Source: JAVBRU01 sp031547595 | GTDB lineage: Bacteria > Bacillota > Clostridia > Christensenellales > Aristaeellaceae | DNA: 11,345 nucleotides | Assembly: GCA_031547595.1 (NCBI GenBank) | Contig: JAVBRU010000107.1 | Location: 1-11,345 of the forward strand | Reading direction: 5' to 3' | Shown: positions 1-6,037 of the stretch, piece by piece | How the letters are laid out: each line of letters starts with the position of its first letter | Numbering within the stretch: position 1 is the first letter of the stretch | Notes under the pieces: generated by a model | Databases searched by the model: none | What the model saw: only the letters and a program-made list of their open reading frames with translations | Told to the model about the DNA's origin: nothing | Program-made: the position numbers and the translations under genes

Positions 1-198
1 CGCCGGGCGCGCGTGGCGCGTGCACAGCAGGAGGCGAGTTTTGTCAAAGCTGCGCCTGCGCAAAGCCGCAGCACAGAATCTCCGCGTATTCTGGAGCTTG
101 AGGCCGAGAACATCAAGCTGAAAAACGACCTGATGGAATCTCAGGAGGCTGTGGACATTCTGAAAAACGTGCTGTCCAAGTACACACGCGGCAACTGA
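1..198 (+). CDS. C-terminal end of an unrecognised protein with coiled-coil tail (partial)
   Basis: The reading frame is open from the first base of the window and ends at TGA 196-198, so this is the 3' part of a gene that begins upstream. The visible 65 residues start with an Arg/Ala/Gln-rich, probably disordered stretch. About 33 residues follow with a heptad-like pattern of Leu/Ile/Val alternating with charged residues (LELEAENIKLK, then EAVDILKNVL), which suggests an amphipathic coiled coil near the C-terminus. Similar tails occur in IS3-type OrfA proteins and in many small HTH or scaffold proteins, but no catalytic or DNA-binding motif is visible, so I assign no function. A GTG at 13 could serve as a start, but no convincing ribosome binding site precedes it inside the window. 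A terminator follows directly, so this is probably the last gene of its transcript. Confidence 0.6.
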   Translation, partial: RRARVARAQQEASFVKAAPAQSRSTESPRILELEAENIKLKNDLMESQEAVDILKNVLSKYTRGN

Positions 199-211
199 CA
201 AGCAAAGAACC

Positions 212-245
212 CCCGGGCTGCAAAAAAATGCGGCCCGGGTGTTTT
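212..245 (+). terminator. Rho-independent terminator after the first gene
   Basis: CCCGGGCTGC (212-221) pairs with GCGGCCCGGG (230-239), ten pairs including one U-G, around an A-rich 8-base loop. TGTTTT follows at 240-245. It separates the partial upstream gene from the response regulator. Confidence 0.88.
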
Positions 246-270
246 ACATTTCGCACAAAAATGATATAAT
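243..270 (+). promoter_or_regulatory. Predicted sigma-A-type promoter of the response regulator gene
   Basis: A TTTACA -35 box (243-248) lies 16 bases upstream of a perfect TATAAT -10 box (265-270). Transcription would begin near 277, giving a leader of about 40 bases to the ATG at 316. The -35 overlaps the T-tract of the preceding terminator, so this gene starts a new transcription unit. Confidence 0.7.
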
Positions 271-315
271 GAGCACGACCGACAAGCCTTCCCACCCGTC
301 GTATCGAGGTAGCGC

Positions 316-1002
316 ATGAACGGACACGAGATCAGAATACTGGTGGCGGACGCGGACAGTGCCGTCCGCGAGATCATTGCCATGTCCGCCAGGGAGCAGG
401 GCTTCTTTGTGGACGAGGCAAAGGACGGCGTGGACGCCATCAAGCGCTTGCGCCGCTGCCGCTATGCGCTGCTGGTGCTAGAACTGGAGCTACCCGTCAT
501 CGACGGCCTGATGGTGTGTGAACAATACTGTGCGCAGTCCCTGGTGCTGATGATCAGCCGCAAAAAGGCCGAAACCGACCGGCTGGACGCGTTTGCGAGC
601 GGCGCAAATGATTTCCTTTTAAAGCCCTTCTACCCGCGGGAGCTGATTGCGCGTATCAAAAACCTGCTCAAGCTGACGGGCGTCACCACAGGTGCGGGTC
701 GAGAAATCAAAACCGGCGATATCGAAATCAATCTGGATGCCAGAGTGGTGCGTGTGGACGGTGTCGGCCTGCAATTGTCCCCCCGCGAATACAGCCTGCT
801 GGTGTTTTTATGCAGCAGCCCCGGCAAGGTGTTCTCGCGCGAAGCCCTGCTAGACATGGTGTGGGGCATACATTTTGTGGGCACCGACCGGACGGTGGAC
901 ACCCATGTGAAATGCCTTCGCGATAAAGTGAAATCCAAAGCCTGCACCATCGAGACGGTGTGGGGCGCGGGGTATAGGCTGGTTGTGCACAGCAGGGAAT
1001 AG
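316..1002 (+). CDS. OmpR/PhoB-family response regulator with degenerate receiver (Asp to Glu)
   Basis: This is a 228-residue, two-domain transcription factor with a CheY-like receiver (about 6-120) and an OmpR/PhoB winged-helix DNA-binding domain (about 131-225: SPREYSLLVFL, then TVDTHVKCLRDK and the terminal GAGYRLV hairpin). In family members a histidine kinase phosphorylates an Asp in the motif LDLxLP. Here that position is Glu56 (LELELP, codon GAA 481-483). The acidic pair is also reduced: Asp12 is kept but the next Asp is Ala13 (VADAD for VVDDD). The switch Thr is Ser81 and the invariant Lys is Lys103 (LLKPF). The receiver is therefore unlikely to accept phosphate conventionally, and Glu can mimic phospho-Asp in some regulators. 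No kinase gene adjoins it downstream. GAGGT at 306-310 supports the ATG. The next small gene is coupled to its stop codon. Confidence 0.92.
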   Translation: MNGHEIRILVADADSAVREIIAMSAREQGFFVDEAKDGVDAIKRLRRCRYALLVLELELPVIDGLMVCEQYCAQSLVLMISRKKAETDRLDAFASGANDFLLKPFYPRELIARIKNLLKLTGVTTGAGREIKTGDIEINLDARVVRVDGVGLQLSPREYSLLVFLCSSPGKVFSREALLDMVWGIHFVGTDRTVDTHVKCLRDKVKSKACTIETVWGAGYRLVVHSRE

Positions 1003-1015
1003 GAGAGAGTAGCCT

Positions 1016-1231
1016 GTGGAAATAACTTTATTTTGCCTTACGGTGCTACTGGATTTTTATGTACTGGATTTGCCGGTGAGAAAAATCAACAAGGAAGTAT
1101 TCGAACGATCCATGCCGACAAAAGGGCATCGGATATTTATGCGTATCACCCAAATTGGTATCATGTTTTTTGTGGTGATAGCGCACATATTATTAACCTT
1201 AAAAATCATCGGGATCATCCCGTGGTGGTAA
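1016..1231 (+). CDS. Small membrane protein of unknown function (71 aa)
   Basis: A 71-residue protein that I do not recognise. A hydrophobic N-terminal segment (about residues 3-19) is followed by a basic, polar loop (VRKINKEVFERS, MPTKGHR) and a second, strongly hydrophobic segment (about 44-68), ending in PWW. This fits a two-pass or hairpin inner-membrane protein. The GTG start is chosen because AGGAGAG at 1001-1007 overlaps the stop of the response regulator and lies at proper spacing, 13 bases separating the two genes. That arrangement implies one transcript and translational coupling, so a joint role is plausible, for example signal input to or output from a regulator with no visible kinase. 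It ends 11 bases before the convergent AraC-family gene, with no obvious terminator between them. Confidence in coding is moderate because of its size. Confidence 0.62.
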   Translation: MEITLFCLTVLLDFYVLDLPVRKINKEVFERSMPTKGHRIFMRITQIGIMFFVVIAHILLTLKIIGIIPWW

Positions 1232-1242
1232 TCCTTGCTTCG

Positions 1243-2013
1243 CTATCTGCACATAAACTTCTGCGGCGTGGTGCCCGTCACCTGCTTGAAGCGCTGGATG
1301 AAATGGCTCTGGCTGCAAAAACCCAGCAAGTAGGCGACCTCCTCGCTGCTGCGGTTTTGTAGCAACAGCCGTTTGGCCTCCTCAATACGCTGGGCGAGGA
1401 TGAAGCCGGTCAGGGTTTGGCCGGTTTCTTTTTTGAACAATATGGCAAGATATTTTGAAGAATACGCCGTATGTGGGGCAATGTCCACCGCAGAAATCGG
1501 ATCATGCAGATGCTTGGAAACATAATCAATGGCGATGCGCACTGCCTTAGAATAGGTGGTTCGCTGCTTGTATTTGGTGGTCATTTCCGCAAAACGGATT
1601 TGGATGCCAATGGCCTCGTCCATGATGGCCTCCGGGCAGTCCATACAATCGATGCGCTGGATGAAGCTGTCGCTGAGGGCATAGGCAATGTTTTGCGGCA
1701 CCCCCGCCGTCATGGCAATGCGGCAAGCAATGGCCACGCTGGTGACCGCGATATACTGGCACTGCCGCAGTTCGTTTTTCGACAGCAGCCCGGTGCGGTA
1801 GGCGTTGGCGTCCATGGATTGGTTGGCATTCAGGAGAATGGCGCGAAGCGTATCCGGCTCCCCAGCGGCAATGGCGGAGTATATCATCCGCTCGATTTCA
1901 AAGGGCAAATGCTGCTCCTGCAGTTCCCGCATCCGGAATAGGATGTCCTCATCCTTGCCTTCGGCATCCAGGATGTGCAGAAAATTTAGAAACTGGGCCG
2001 CTTCTTTCCCCAT
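1243..2013 (-). CDS. AraC-family transcriptional regulator
   Basis: A 256-residue regulator with an unclassified mostly helical N-terminal region (about 1-150) and a C-terminal AraC/XylS DNA-binding domain (about 155-253). The first helix-turn-helix covers ISAVDIAPHTAYSSKYLAIL. The second covers SSEEVAYLLGF and SQSHFIQRFKQVTG, closing with the family signature TGTTPQKF. I place the start at ATG 2013 because GAGGAG (2029-2024) sits 10 bases upstream. An in-frame ATG at 2076 would add 21 residues, but it has no ribosome binding site and lies upstream of the predicted transcription start near 2068. The gene diverges from the PAP2-transporter-esterase-GH3 cluster. Regulators of this kind in clostridia commonly control adjacent carbohydrate genes, so it is the likely local activator; the inducer is unknown. 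Confidence 0.9.
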   Translation of the reverse strand: MGKEAAQFLNFLHILDAEGKDEDILFRMRELQEQHLPFEIERMIYSAIAAGEPDTLRAILLNANQSMDANAYRTGLLSKNELRQCQYIAVTSVAIACRIAMTAGVPQNIAYALSDSFIQRIDCMDCPEAIMDEAIGIQIRFAEMTTKYKQRTTYSKAVRIAIDYVSKHLHDPISAVDIAPHTAYSSKYLAILFKKETGQTLTGFILAQRIEEAKRLLLQNRSSEEVAYLLGFCSQSHFIQRFKQVTGTTPQKFMCR

Positions 2014-2074
2014 CCAATATCCACTCCTCAACGAGTTCAACTTATAATAAAACGATGATATATTTATTAAAAAC

Positions 2075-2103
2075 ATTATATCACAATATATCGTTTTTGT
2101 CTA
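2075..2103 (-). promoter_or_regulatory. Predicted promoter of the AraC-family gene
   Basis: Reading leftwards, TAGACA (2103-2098) is the -35 box and a perfect TATAAT (2080-2075) the -10 box, with a 17-base spacer. Transcription would start near 2068, leaving a leader of about 55 bases to the ATG at 2013. The -35 lies inside the left arm of the inverted repeat at 2097-2121, which suggests repression or autoregulation by whatever binds there. Confidence 0.72.
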
Positions 2104-2121
2104 TTATATTACCATAGACAA
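2097..2121. promoter_or_regulatory. Candidate shared operator between divergent promoters
   Basis: A perfect 8-base inverted repeat, TTGTCTAT-N9-ATAGACAA, occupies the centre of the AraC/PAP2 intergenic region. Each arm carries TAGACA reading outwards. The left arm is the -35 box of the minus-strand regulator promoter. The right arm (2115-2120) is placed 16 bases before a TATATA -10-like box (2137-2142) for the plus-strand cluster. A protein bound here would contact both promoters. Alternatively the symmetry arises only because two similar -35 boxes point away from each other. Confidence 0.55.
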
Positions 2122-2142
2122 CATGCAGACGGCAATTATATA
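2115..2142 (+). promoter_or_regulatory. Possible promoter of the PAP2-transporter-esterase-GH3 cluster
   Basis: TAGACA (2115-2120), a 16-base spacer and TATATA (2137-2142, four of six to consensus) lie just upstream of the PAP2 ribosome binding site GAGGGGG (2151-2157). The poor -10 box would fit a promoter that needs an activator, such as the divergent AraC-family protein. This is inference from spacing and sequence only. Confidence 0.45.
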
Positions 2143-2165
2143 GCAATCCTGAGGGGGAAAAATGA

Positions 2166-3005
2166 ATGGCTCAAAGATGGCGAAGGATAGGATGTATTGG
2201 TGGATTTCTCTTCATGATGGCGGCGTTCACATTTCTGGATTTACCGGCGTCCAAGGCGCTTTTCAACACGAAAAGCGGGTTTGGCCGCCTGTTTGAGGCG
2301 TTTGGCGAAGTGCCCTGCATGCTGGTGGCCTCCTTTTGCAGCGCGGCGCTGTGGGCAACCCGCAATAAGAAGAGCGCATTGCCGAACGTGATTGGCTTTG
2401 TGGGCTTTGGCGCACTGGCGGTACTGTTTGGCCTGGGCGCGGCGATGCTGCCCACCCAATATATCGAAGGCTTGCCCAAAGAGATCGCCGCCGTCGGTAT
2501 TGCACTGGCGGCGGGGTTTATGCTGCTGTCGCTCAAAATCAAAAAGTCGCAGGACGCAGCCCTCCGCAAAGCAGCGCTGGTGGGCTTATTGACGGTAGTG
2601 ATCGCACTGTTTGGCGTCAACCTGCTCAAAATGCTGTGGGGCAGGCCGCGCATGCGCATGATGACCGATCCGGACGCGGAGTTTGCATTCTGGTTTATGC
2701 TGAAGCCGTTTGCACCGGACAACGAGCATATGAGCTTCCCCTCCGGCCATGCCGCAAACGCCGCCTGTATCCTGTGGATCACGCTATTGCCCACTTTCTG
2801 CCCGCGCCTTCGCTCAACAGGCTGGAAGGCCGCGCTGTGGGCCTTTGCGGGGCTGTGGACGCTGCTTGTGATGGTCAGCCGCGTGATCATGGGCGCGCAT
2901 TTTCTAACGGATGTGACATTTGGCGTGGGGATTACGCTGACGAGTTTCACGCTGCTTCGCGGCGCGCTGATAAAGCAAGCGCAGCCCACACCCATCGCCG
3001 TTTAA
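2166..3005 (+). CDS. PAP2-superfamily membrane phosphatase
   Basis: A 279-residue integral membrane protein of the phosphatidic acid phosphatase type 2 superfamily, enzymes that dephosphorylate lipid phosphates or polyprenyl pyrophosphates at the membrane surface. All three catalytic blocks are visible. C1 is KMLWGRPRM (155-163), a K-x6-R with Met in place of the usual final Pro. C2 is FPSGH (191-195), with His195 as the expected general acid. C3 is SR-x5-H-x3-D (238-249), with His245 the nucleophile and Asp249 its partner. Several hydrophobic segments, including about 9-27, 75-95, 107-124, 137-153, 196-210 and 222-243, fit the usual multi-pass fold. GAGGGGG 8 bases upstream of ATG 2166 fixes the start; the ATG at 2162 is out of frame. 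It opens the cluster, 47 bases before the transporter. Substrate cannot be told from sequence. Confidence 0.92.
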   Translation: MAQRWRRIGCIGGFLFMMAAFTFLDLPASKALFNTKSGFGRLFEAFGEVPCMLVASFCSAALWATRNKKSALPNVIGFVGFGALAVLFGLGAAMLPTQYIEGLPKEIAAVGIALAAGFMLLSLKIKKSQDAALRKAALVGLLTVVIALFGVNLLKMLWGRPRMRMMTDPDAEFAFWFMLKPFAPDNEHMSFPSGHAANAACILWITLLPTFCPRLRSTGWKAALWAFAGLWTLLVMVSRVIMGAHFLTDVTFGVGITLTSFTLLRGALIKQAQPTPIAV

Positions 3006-3012
3006 AAATCAT

Positions 3013-3028
3013 GTGTTTATATAAACAC
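3013..3028. promoter_or_regulatory. 16-bp perfect palindrome upstream of the transporter
   Basis: GTGTTTATATAAACAC is a perfect 8+8 palindrome in the 47-base gap between the PAP2 and transporter genes, 14 bases upstream of the TGGAGG ribosome binding site. The form suits an operator for a dimeric repressor. It contains TATAAA (3020-3025), which could be a -10 element, but no good -35 precedes it. It has no loop or T-run, so it is not a normal terminator. Confidence 0.45.
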
Positions 3029-3052
3029 TGAAATATATATTGGAGGAATCAT

Positions 3053-3277
3053 ATGGAGATCAAGCATGATACGGTGATGACGGAGAAAATCGGATTCCGG
3101 GAGAAGTTCTTCTATGGCGGCGGCGATCTGGCCAGCAACCTGATTCTGGTGCTCACATCCACCTACGTGACGTTCTTTTACACCGACGCGCTGGGGCTGA
3201 ACCCCACCATCATCGGCCTGATCATGATGGCCTCCCGGCTGCTGGACGGGGTGAGCGATATTGGATGGGCTATGTGA
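3053..3277 (+). CDS. GPH-family sugar:cation symporter, N-terminal fragment (frameshifted)
   Basis: These 74 residues are the start of a MelB-like glycoside-pentoside-hexuronide:cation symporter of the major facilitator superfamily. Transmembrane helices 1 and 2 are recognisable (about 21-43 and 51-64). The conserved acidic residues of the cation site are in place: Asp25 in GGDLASN matches MelB Asp19, and Asp65 and Asp69 in RLLDGVSD match MelB Asp55 and Asp59. GGAGG at 3042-3046 supports the ATG at 3053. The family continues DxxMGxxxDxTKSRxGKxRPW, but here the frame reads DIGWAM and stops. The expected continuation is in another frame starting at 3265. One base appears to be missing near 3263-3265 (GATATTGGATGGGC, where a third G after ATT would restore the frame). 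Together with the next feature it forms one gene that is broken, mis-sequenced or recoded. Confidence 0.85.
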   Translation: MEIKHDTVMTEKIGFREKFFYGGGDLASNLILVLTSTYVTFFYTDALGLNPTIIGLIMMASRLLDGVSDIGWAM

Positions 3278-4428
3278 TGGACAAAACCAAGTCCAGGCAT
3301 GGCAAGGCACGGCCCTGGATGCTGTGGCTTGCGGTGCCCATTGCGGTTTCTGCGATACTGGTTTTCACGGTACCAAACTTTGGCGATGTGGGGCAGTATA
3401 TTTATATTGCCATCACCTACAACCTGGTGACGACTGTGCTGTACACTGCCATCAACATCCCCTATGGCGCGCTGACAGCACGCATGTCCCGCGATCAGAA
3501 TCAGCGCATGATTATCAACGTGTTCCGCATGTTCCTGGCGCAGGTAGGCTCGCTGGCCATCAATGCGCTGACGCTGCCCATCGTGAAGGCCGTGGGCGGG
3601 GCGGCGGGCACGGCCAATCAACAGGCGTGGATCATTGTATCCTGCATTTATGGCGTTTTGGCGGCTGTCCTGTTCCTGCTGTGCTTCAAATTTACCAAAG
3701 AGCGCGTGGATGTGCCCATTGAGAAGATTTCTTTCAAAGAAAGCTTCAAACTGTGCATCAAAAACGAACAATGGCTGTTACTGGTGCTTGCATGGGTGGT
3801 AATGGTGCTGGGCCTGGCGATGAGCATGTCGGTAGGCACCTACTATGCCAAGTATTGGCTGGGCGACGAAGCGTACATTGGCTATCTGGCTGCCATTGGC
3901 ACGCTGGTGGCGCTGATTGTGATGCCGCTGATGACCGGCGTGATCAAGAAAGTGGGCAAGCGCAATGTGGCGCTGGCAGGCGCTGTGATCAGCCTGGTGG
4001 GCGCAGTGATGGTGCTTATCAACCCGCTGTCCTTCCAGTGGCTGTTGATTTGTGCCGTGGTGAAGGGCATTGGCAGTGCCACGGGCATGGGCACCATGTT
4101 TGCCATGATTGCCGATACCATCGAGTATGGCCAGTGGAAAACCGGCACCCGCGTGGAGGGCATGCTGTATTCCACCACCACCTTTGGCGCAAAAATTGGC
4201 GCGGGCATTGCCGGTGCCATTGCGATGGGCATCCTGGGAGCGGCCGGCTATAACGGCGATCTGGCTGTGCAGCCCGATGCCGCAATGTCTGTGATCTACA
4301 ACCTGTATCTGTATGCGGCGCTGCCCTTCCTGGCCATGCTGCCCATCATCTATGCATGCTATAAGCTGGATAAAACCTATCCCCAGGTGATGAAAGACCT
4401 GAAGGAAGGCAAAACCATGAAAGGTTAA
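3265..4428 (+). CDS. GPH-family sugar:cation symporter, main C-terminal part (frameshifted)
   Basis: This frame carries the remainder of the symporter begun at 3053. It opens with the loop 2-3 signature (GYVMDKTKSRHGKARPW), then about ten hydrophobic helices over 387 residues. Joined, the two parts give about 457 residues, usual for the family, whose members import sugars or glycosides with Na+ or H+. A central loop (FKFTKERVDVPIEKISFKES) separates the two six-helix halves, and the late GTRVEGMLYS motif resembles the TGxRxEG block seen in GPH transporters. The 5' end overlaps the N-terminal fragment by 13 bases. A GGGGTGAG sequence (3248-3255) lies 9 bases before ATG 3265, so reinitiation could yield this polypeptide, but it would lack helices 1-2 and most of the cation site. 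Downstream lie the esterase (ATG 16 bases after the stop) and GH3 genes. Confidence 0.88.
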   Translation: MGYVMDKTKSRHGKARPWMLWLAVPIAVSAILVFTVPNFGDVGQYIYIAITYNLVTTVLYTAINIPYGALTARMSRDQNQRMIINVFRMFLAQVGSLAINALTLPIVKAVGGAAGTANQQAWIIVSCIYGVLAAVLFLLCFKFTKERVDVPIEKISFKESFKLCIKNEQWLLLVLAWVVMVLGLAMSMSVGTYYAKYWLGDEAYIGYLAAIGTLVALIVMPLMTGVIKKVGKRNVALAGAVISLVGAVMVLINPLSFQWLLICAVVKGIGSATGMGTMFAMIADTIEYGQWKTGTRVEGMLYSTTTFGAKIGAGIAGAIAMGILGAAGYNGDLAVQPDAAMSVIYNLYLYAALPFLAMLPIIYACYKLDKTYPQVMKDLKEGKTMKG

Positions 4429-4444
4429 AGGAGGAACGATTCTC

Positions 4445-6025
4445 ATGGCAAAGATATTTAGAATGGACGATGTGCCCCCCGTCCAGACCAAATCGGGCAA
4501 GCTGCAAGGCTATTTCTTTGACGGCGTATACATTTTCAAGGGCATTCCCTATGCTGAGGCGAAGCGCTTCCGCATGGCGGAGCCCGTGCCCGCATGGGAG
4601 GGCGTGAAGGACGCCACCTCCTATGGCCCTGTGTGTCCGCTGGTCAACCCCGACAAGCCCACCGGCGAACTGATGGTGCCGCACCGTTATTGGCCGCAGG
4701 ACGAAAACTGCCTGAACCTGAACGTGTGGAGCACTGCCCTTGATAAGGACGCGAAAAAGCCGGTAGTGGTATGGCTGCATGGCGGTGGATACACCATGGG
4801 CTCCGCCATTGAGCAGGAGGCCTATGACGGTGTCAACATGTGCAAGCATGGCGATGTGGTGGTGGTGACGGTCAATCACCGGCTGAACCTGCTGGGCCTG
4901 CTGGATTTGTCGTCCTACGGCGAGGAGTACAAAAACTCGGGCATACTGTGCCTGACAGACCTGATTTCCGCGCTTGAATGGGTGCGTGACAACATTGCGG
5001 CCTTTGGCGGCGACCCTGGAAATGTGACCATCTGGGGGCAGTCTGGCGGCGGCATGAAGGTGACAGGGCTGATGCAGATGCCTGCGGCAGACGGTTTGTA
5101 CCACAAGGCGTTTGTGATGAGCGGCGTGTCAGACGGCAAGCTGATGCCCGTACCCAAGGGCGATTGCAAGCGACTGGCCAATGCCATGGCCAAGGAGCTG
5201 AGCGGCAGCGGCCGCTTCTCCCTCAAAAAAGGCGATGTGAAGGTGCTGGAAACAGCGTCGTACCACGACCTGGCCAAGGCGTACAACAAGGTGTTCATGC
5301 CCATTGCCATCACCGGCGGCAACATTGCCATGGTGCCGGGGCCCAATGCTGCGTACCTTGGCGAGCCGCTGATGACGGGCGGCTTCACAGAGCATGCCAA
5401 GACCATCCCGATGCTGATCGGCTCCGTAATGGCAGAATTCGCCTTCCAGCCCGTGACGTACAATAAGGCATCTCTGACGGCCGAAGACACCCTGGCGCTG
5501 GTGGCCAAGGACTATAAAAAGCACGCGCAGCAGGCCATTGACCTGTTCAAAAAAGCCTTCCCCGGCAAGCATCCCGTGGATCTCCTGTCGCTGGACAGGA
5601 TATTCCGCGCGCCGTCCAAGGCGCTGGCGAAGCTGCACGCCAAGGGCGGCAAAGCACCCGCGTATCTGTATGAGTTCACACTGAACTTCAACATCCAGCA
5701 GAACAAGCCTGCCTGGCACTGCTCAGATATTCCATTCTTCTTCCGCAATACAGAGCGCGTGGAAAGCGCCAACATCCCCGGCGTGTCGGATGAGCTGGAA
5801 CGGCGGATGTTTGACGCGATGATCCGCTTTGCGCGCACCGGCAGCCCGGCGGGCGGCGATTTGCCCGATTGGAAGCCCGTGACACCCGATGTGGAACCCA
5901 CCATGATATTCGACCAAGAATGCCGCGCAGTGGACAACTTTGACGATGAGCTGATGGCGCTGATGGAAGAAGTGCTGCCCAAATTCAATATCATGAGCCT
6001 GATGAAGGCCAATGTACAACATTGA
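4445..6025 (+). CDS. Type-B carboxylesterase (alpha/beta hydrolase, COesterase family)
   Basis: A 526-residue serine esterase of the carboxylesterase type-B / p-nitrobenzyl esterase family, which hydrolyses ester bonds of small acylated compounds. The catalytic triad is readable: Ser200 in the nucleophile elbow GQSGG (after GGDPGNVTIW), Glu331 in SVMAEFAF, and His425 in PAWHCSDIPFFF. The oxyanion-hole segment LHGGGYTMGS covers 111-120. The N-terminal SGKLQGYFFDGVYIFKGIPYA and the EDCLNLNVW-like motif (ENCLNLNVW, 87-95) are typical. There is no signal peptide, so the enzyme is cytoplasmic. AGGAGG at 4430-4435 supports ATG 4445. It lies between the symporter and the GH3 gene in close spacing, so the likely task is removal of acyl groups (acetyl, feruloyl or similar) from an imported glycoside. 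The acyl specificity cannot be read from sequence. Confidence 0.93.
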   Translation: MAKIFRMDDVPPVQTKSGKLQGYFFDGVYIFKGIPYAEAKRFRMAEPVPAWEGVKDATSYGPVCPLVNPDKPTGELMVPHRYWPQDENCLNLNVWSTALDKDAKKPVVVWLHGGGYTMGSAIEQEAYDGVNMCKHGDVVVVTVNHRLNLLGLLDLSSYGEEYKNSGILCLTDLISALEWVRDNIAAFGGDPGNVTIWGQSGGGMKVTGLMQMPAADGLYHKAFVMSGVSDGKLMPVPKGDCKRLANAMAKELSGSGRFSLKKGDVKVLETASYHDLAKAYNKVFMPIAITGGNIAMVPGPNAAYLGEPLMTGGFTEHAKTIPMLIGSVMAEFAFQPVTYNKASLTAEDTLALVAKDYKKHAQQAIDLFKKAFPGKHPVDLLSLDRIFRAPSKALAKLHAKGGKAPAYLYEFTLNFNIQQNKPAWHCSDIPFFFRNTERVESANIPGVSDELERRMFDAMIRFARTGSPAGGDLPDWKPVTPDVEPTMIFDQECRAVDNFDDELMALMEEVLPKFNIMSLMKANVQH

Positions 6026-6037
6026 GGAGGTAGATTC

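Noticed and set aside
1..198. Insertion-sequence OrfA identity for the first partial gene
   Set aside because: Only a generic coiled-coil tail is visible; there are no terminal repeats, no OrfB and no HTH in the window.
1209..1221. CGGGAT-C-ATCCCG inverted repeat near the end of the small membrane protein gene
   Set aside because: Considered as a terminator between the convergent genes, but the loop is one base, there is no T-run, and it lies within the coding sequence.
1471..1941. A plus-strand frame within the AraC-family gene
   Set aside because: The AraC HTH signature on the minus strand is unmistakable and this frame has no translation signal.
2014..2076. An upstream extension of the AraC-family protein to ATG 2076
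   Set aside because: No ribosome binding site, and the predicted transcript start (about 2068) lies downstream of that ATG.
2171..2995. A 274-residue minus-strand frame opposite the PAP2 gene
   Set aside because: No ribosome binding site or motif; the plus strand encodes all three PAP2 catalytic blocks.
3253..3280. Programmed -1 ribosomal frameshifting in the symporter
   Set aside because: The direction would fit, but no X-XXY-YYZ slippery heptamer or following stable structure is evident; mutation or a sequencing error in the G run is simpler.
3778..4500. A 240-residue minus-strand frame opposite the symporter
   Set aside because: His/Gln-rich shadow sequence without any motif, antisense to clear transmembrane coding sequence.
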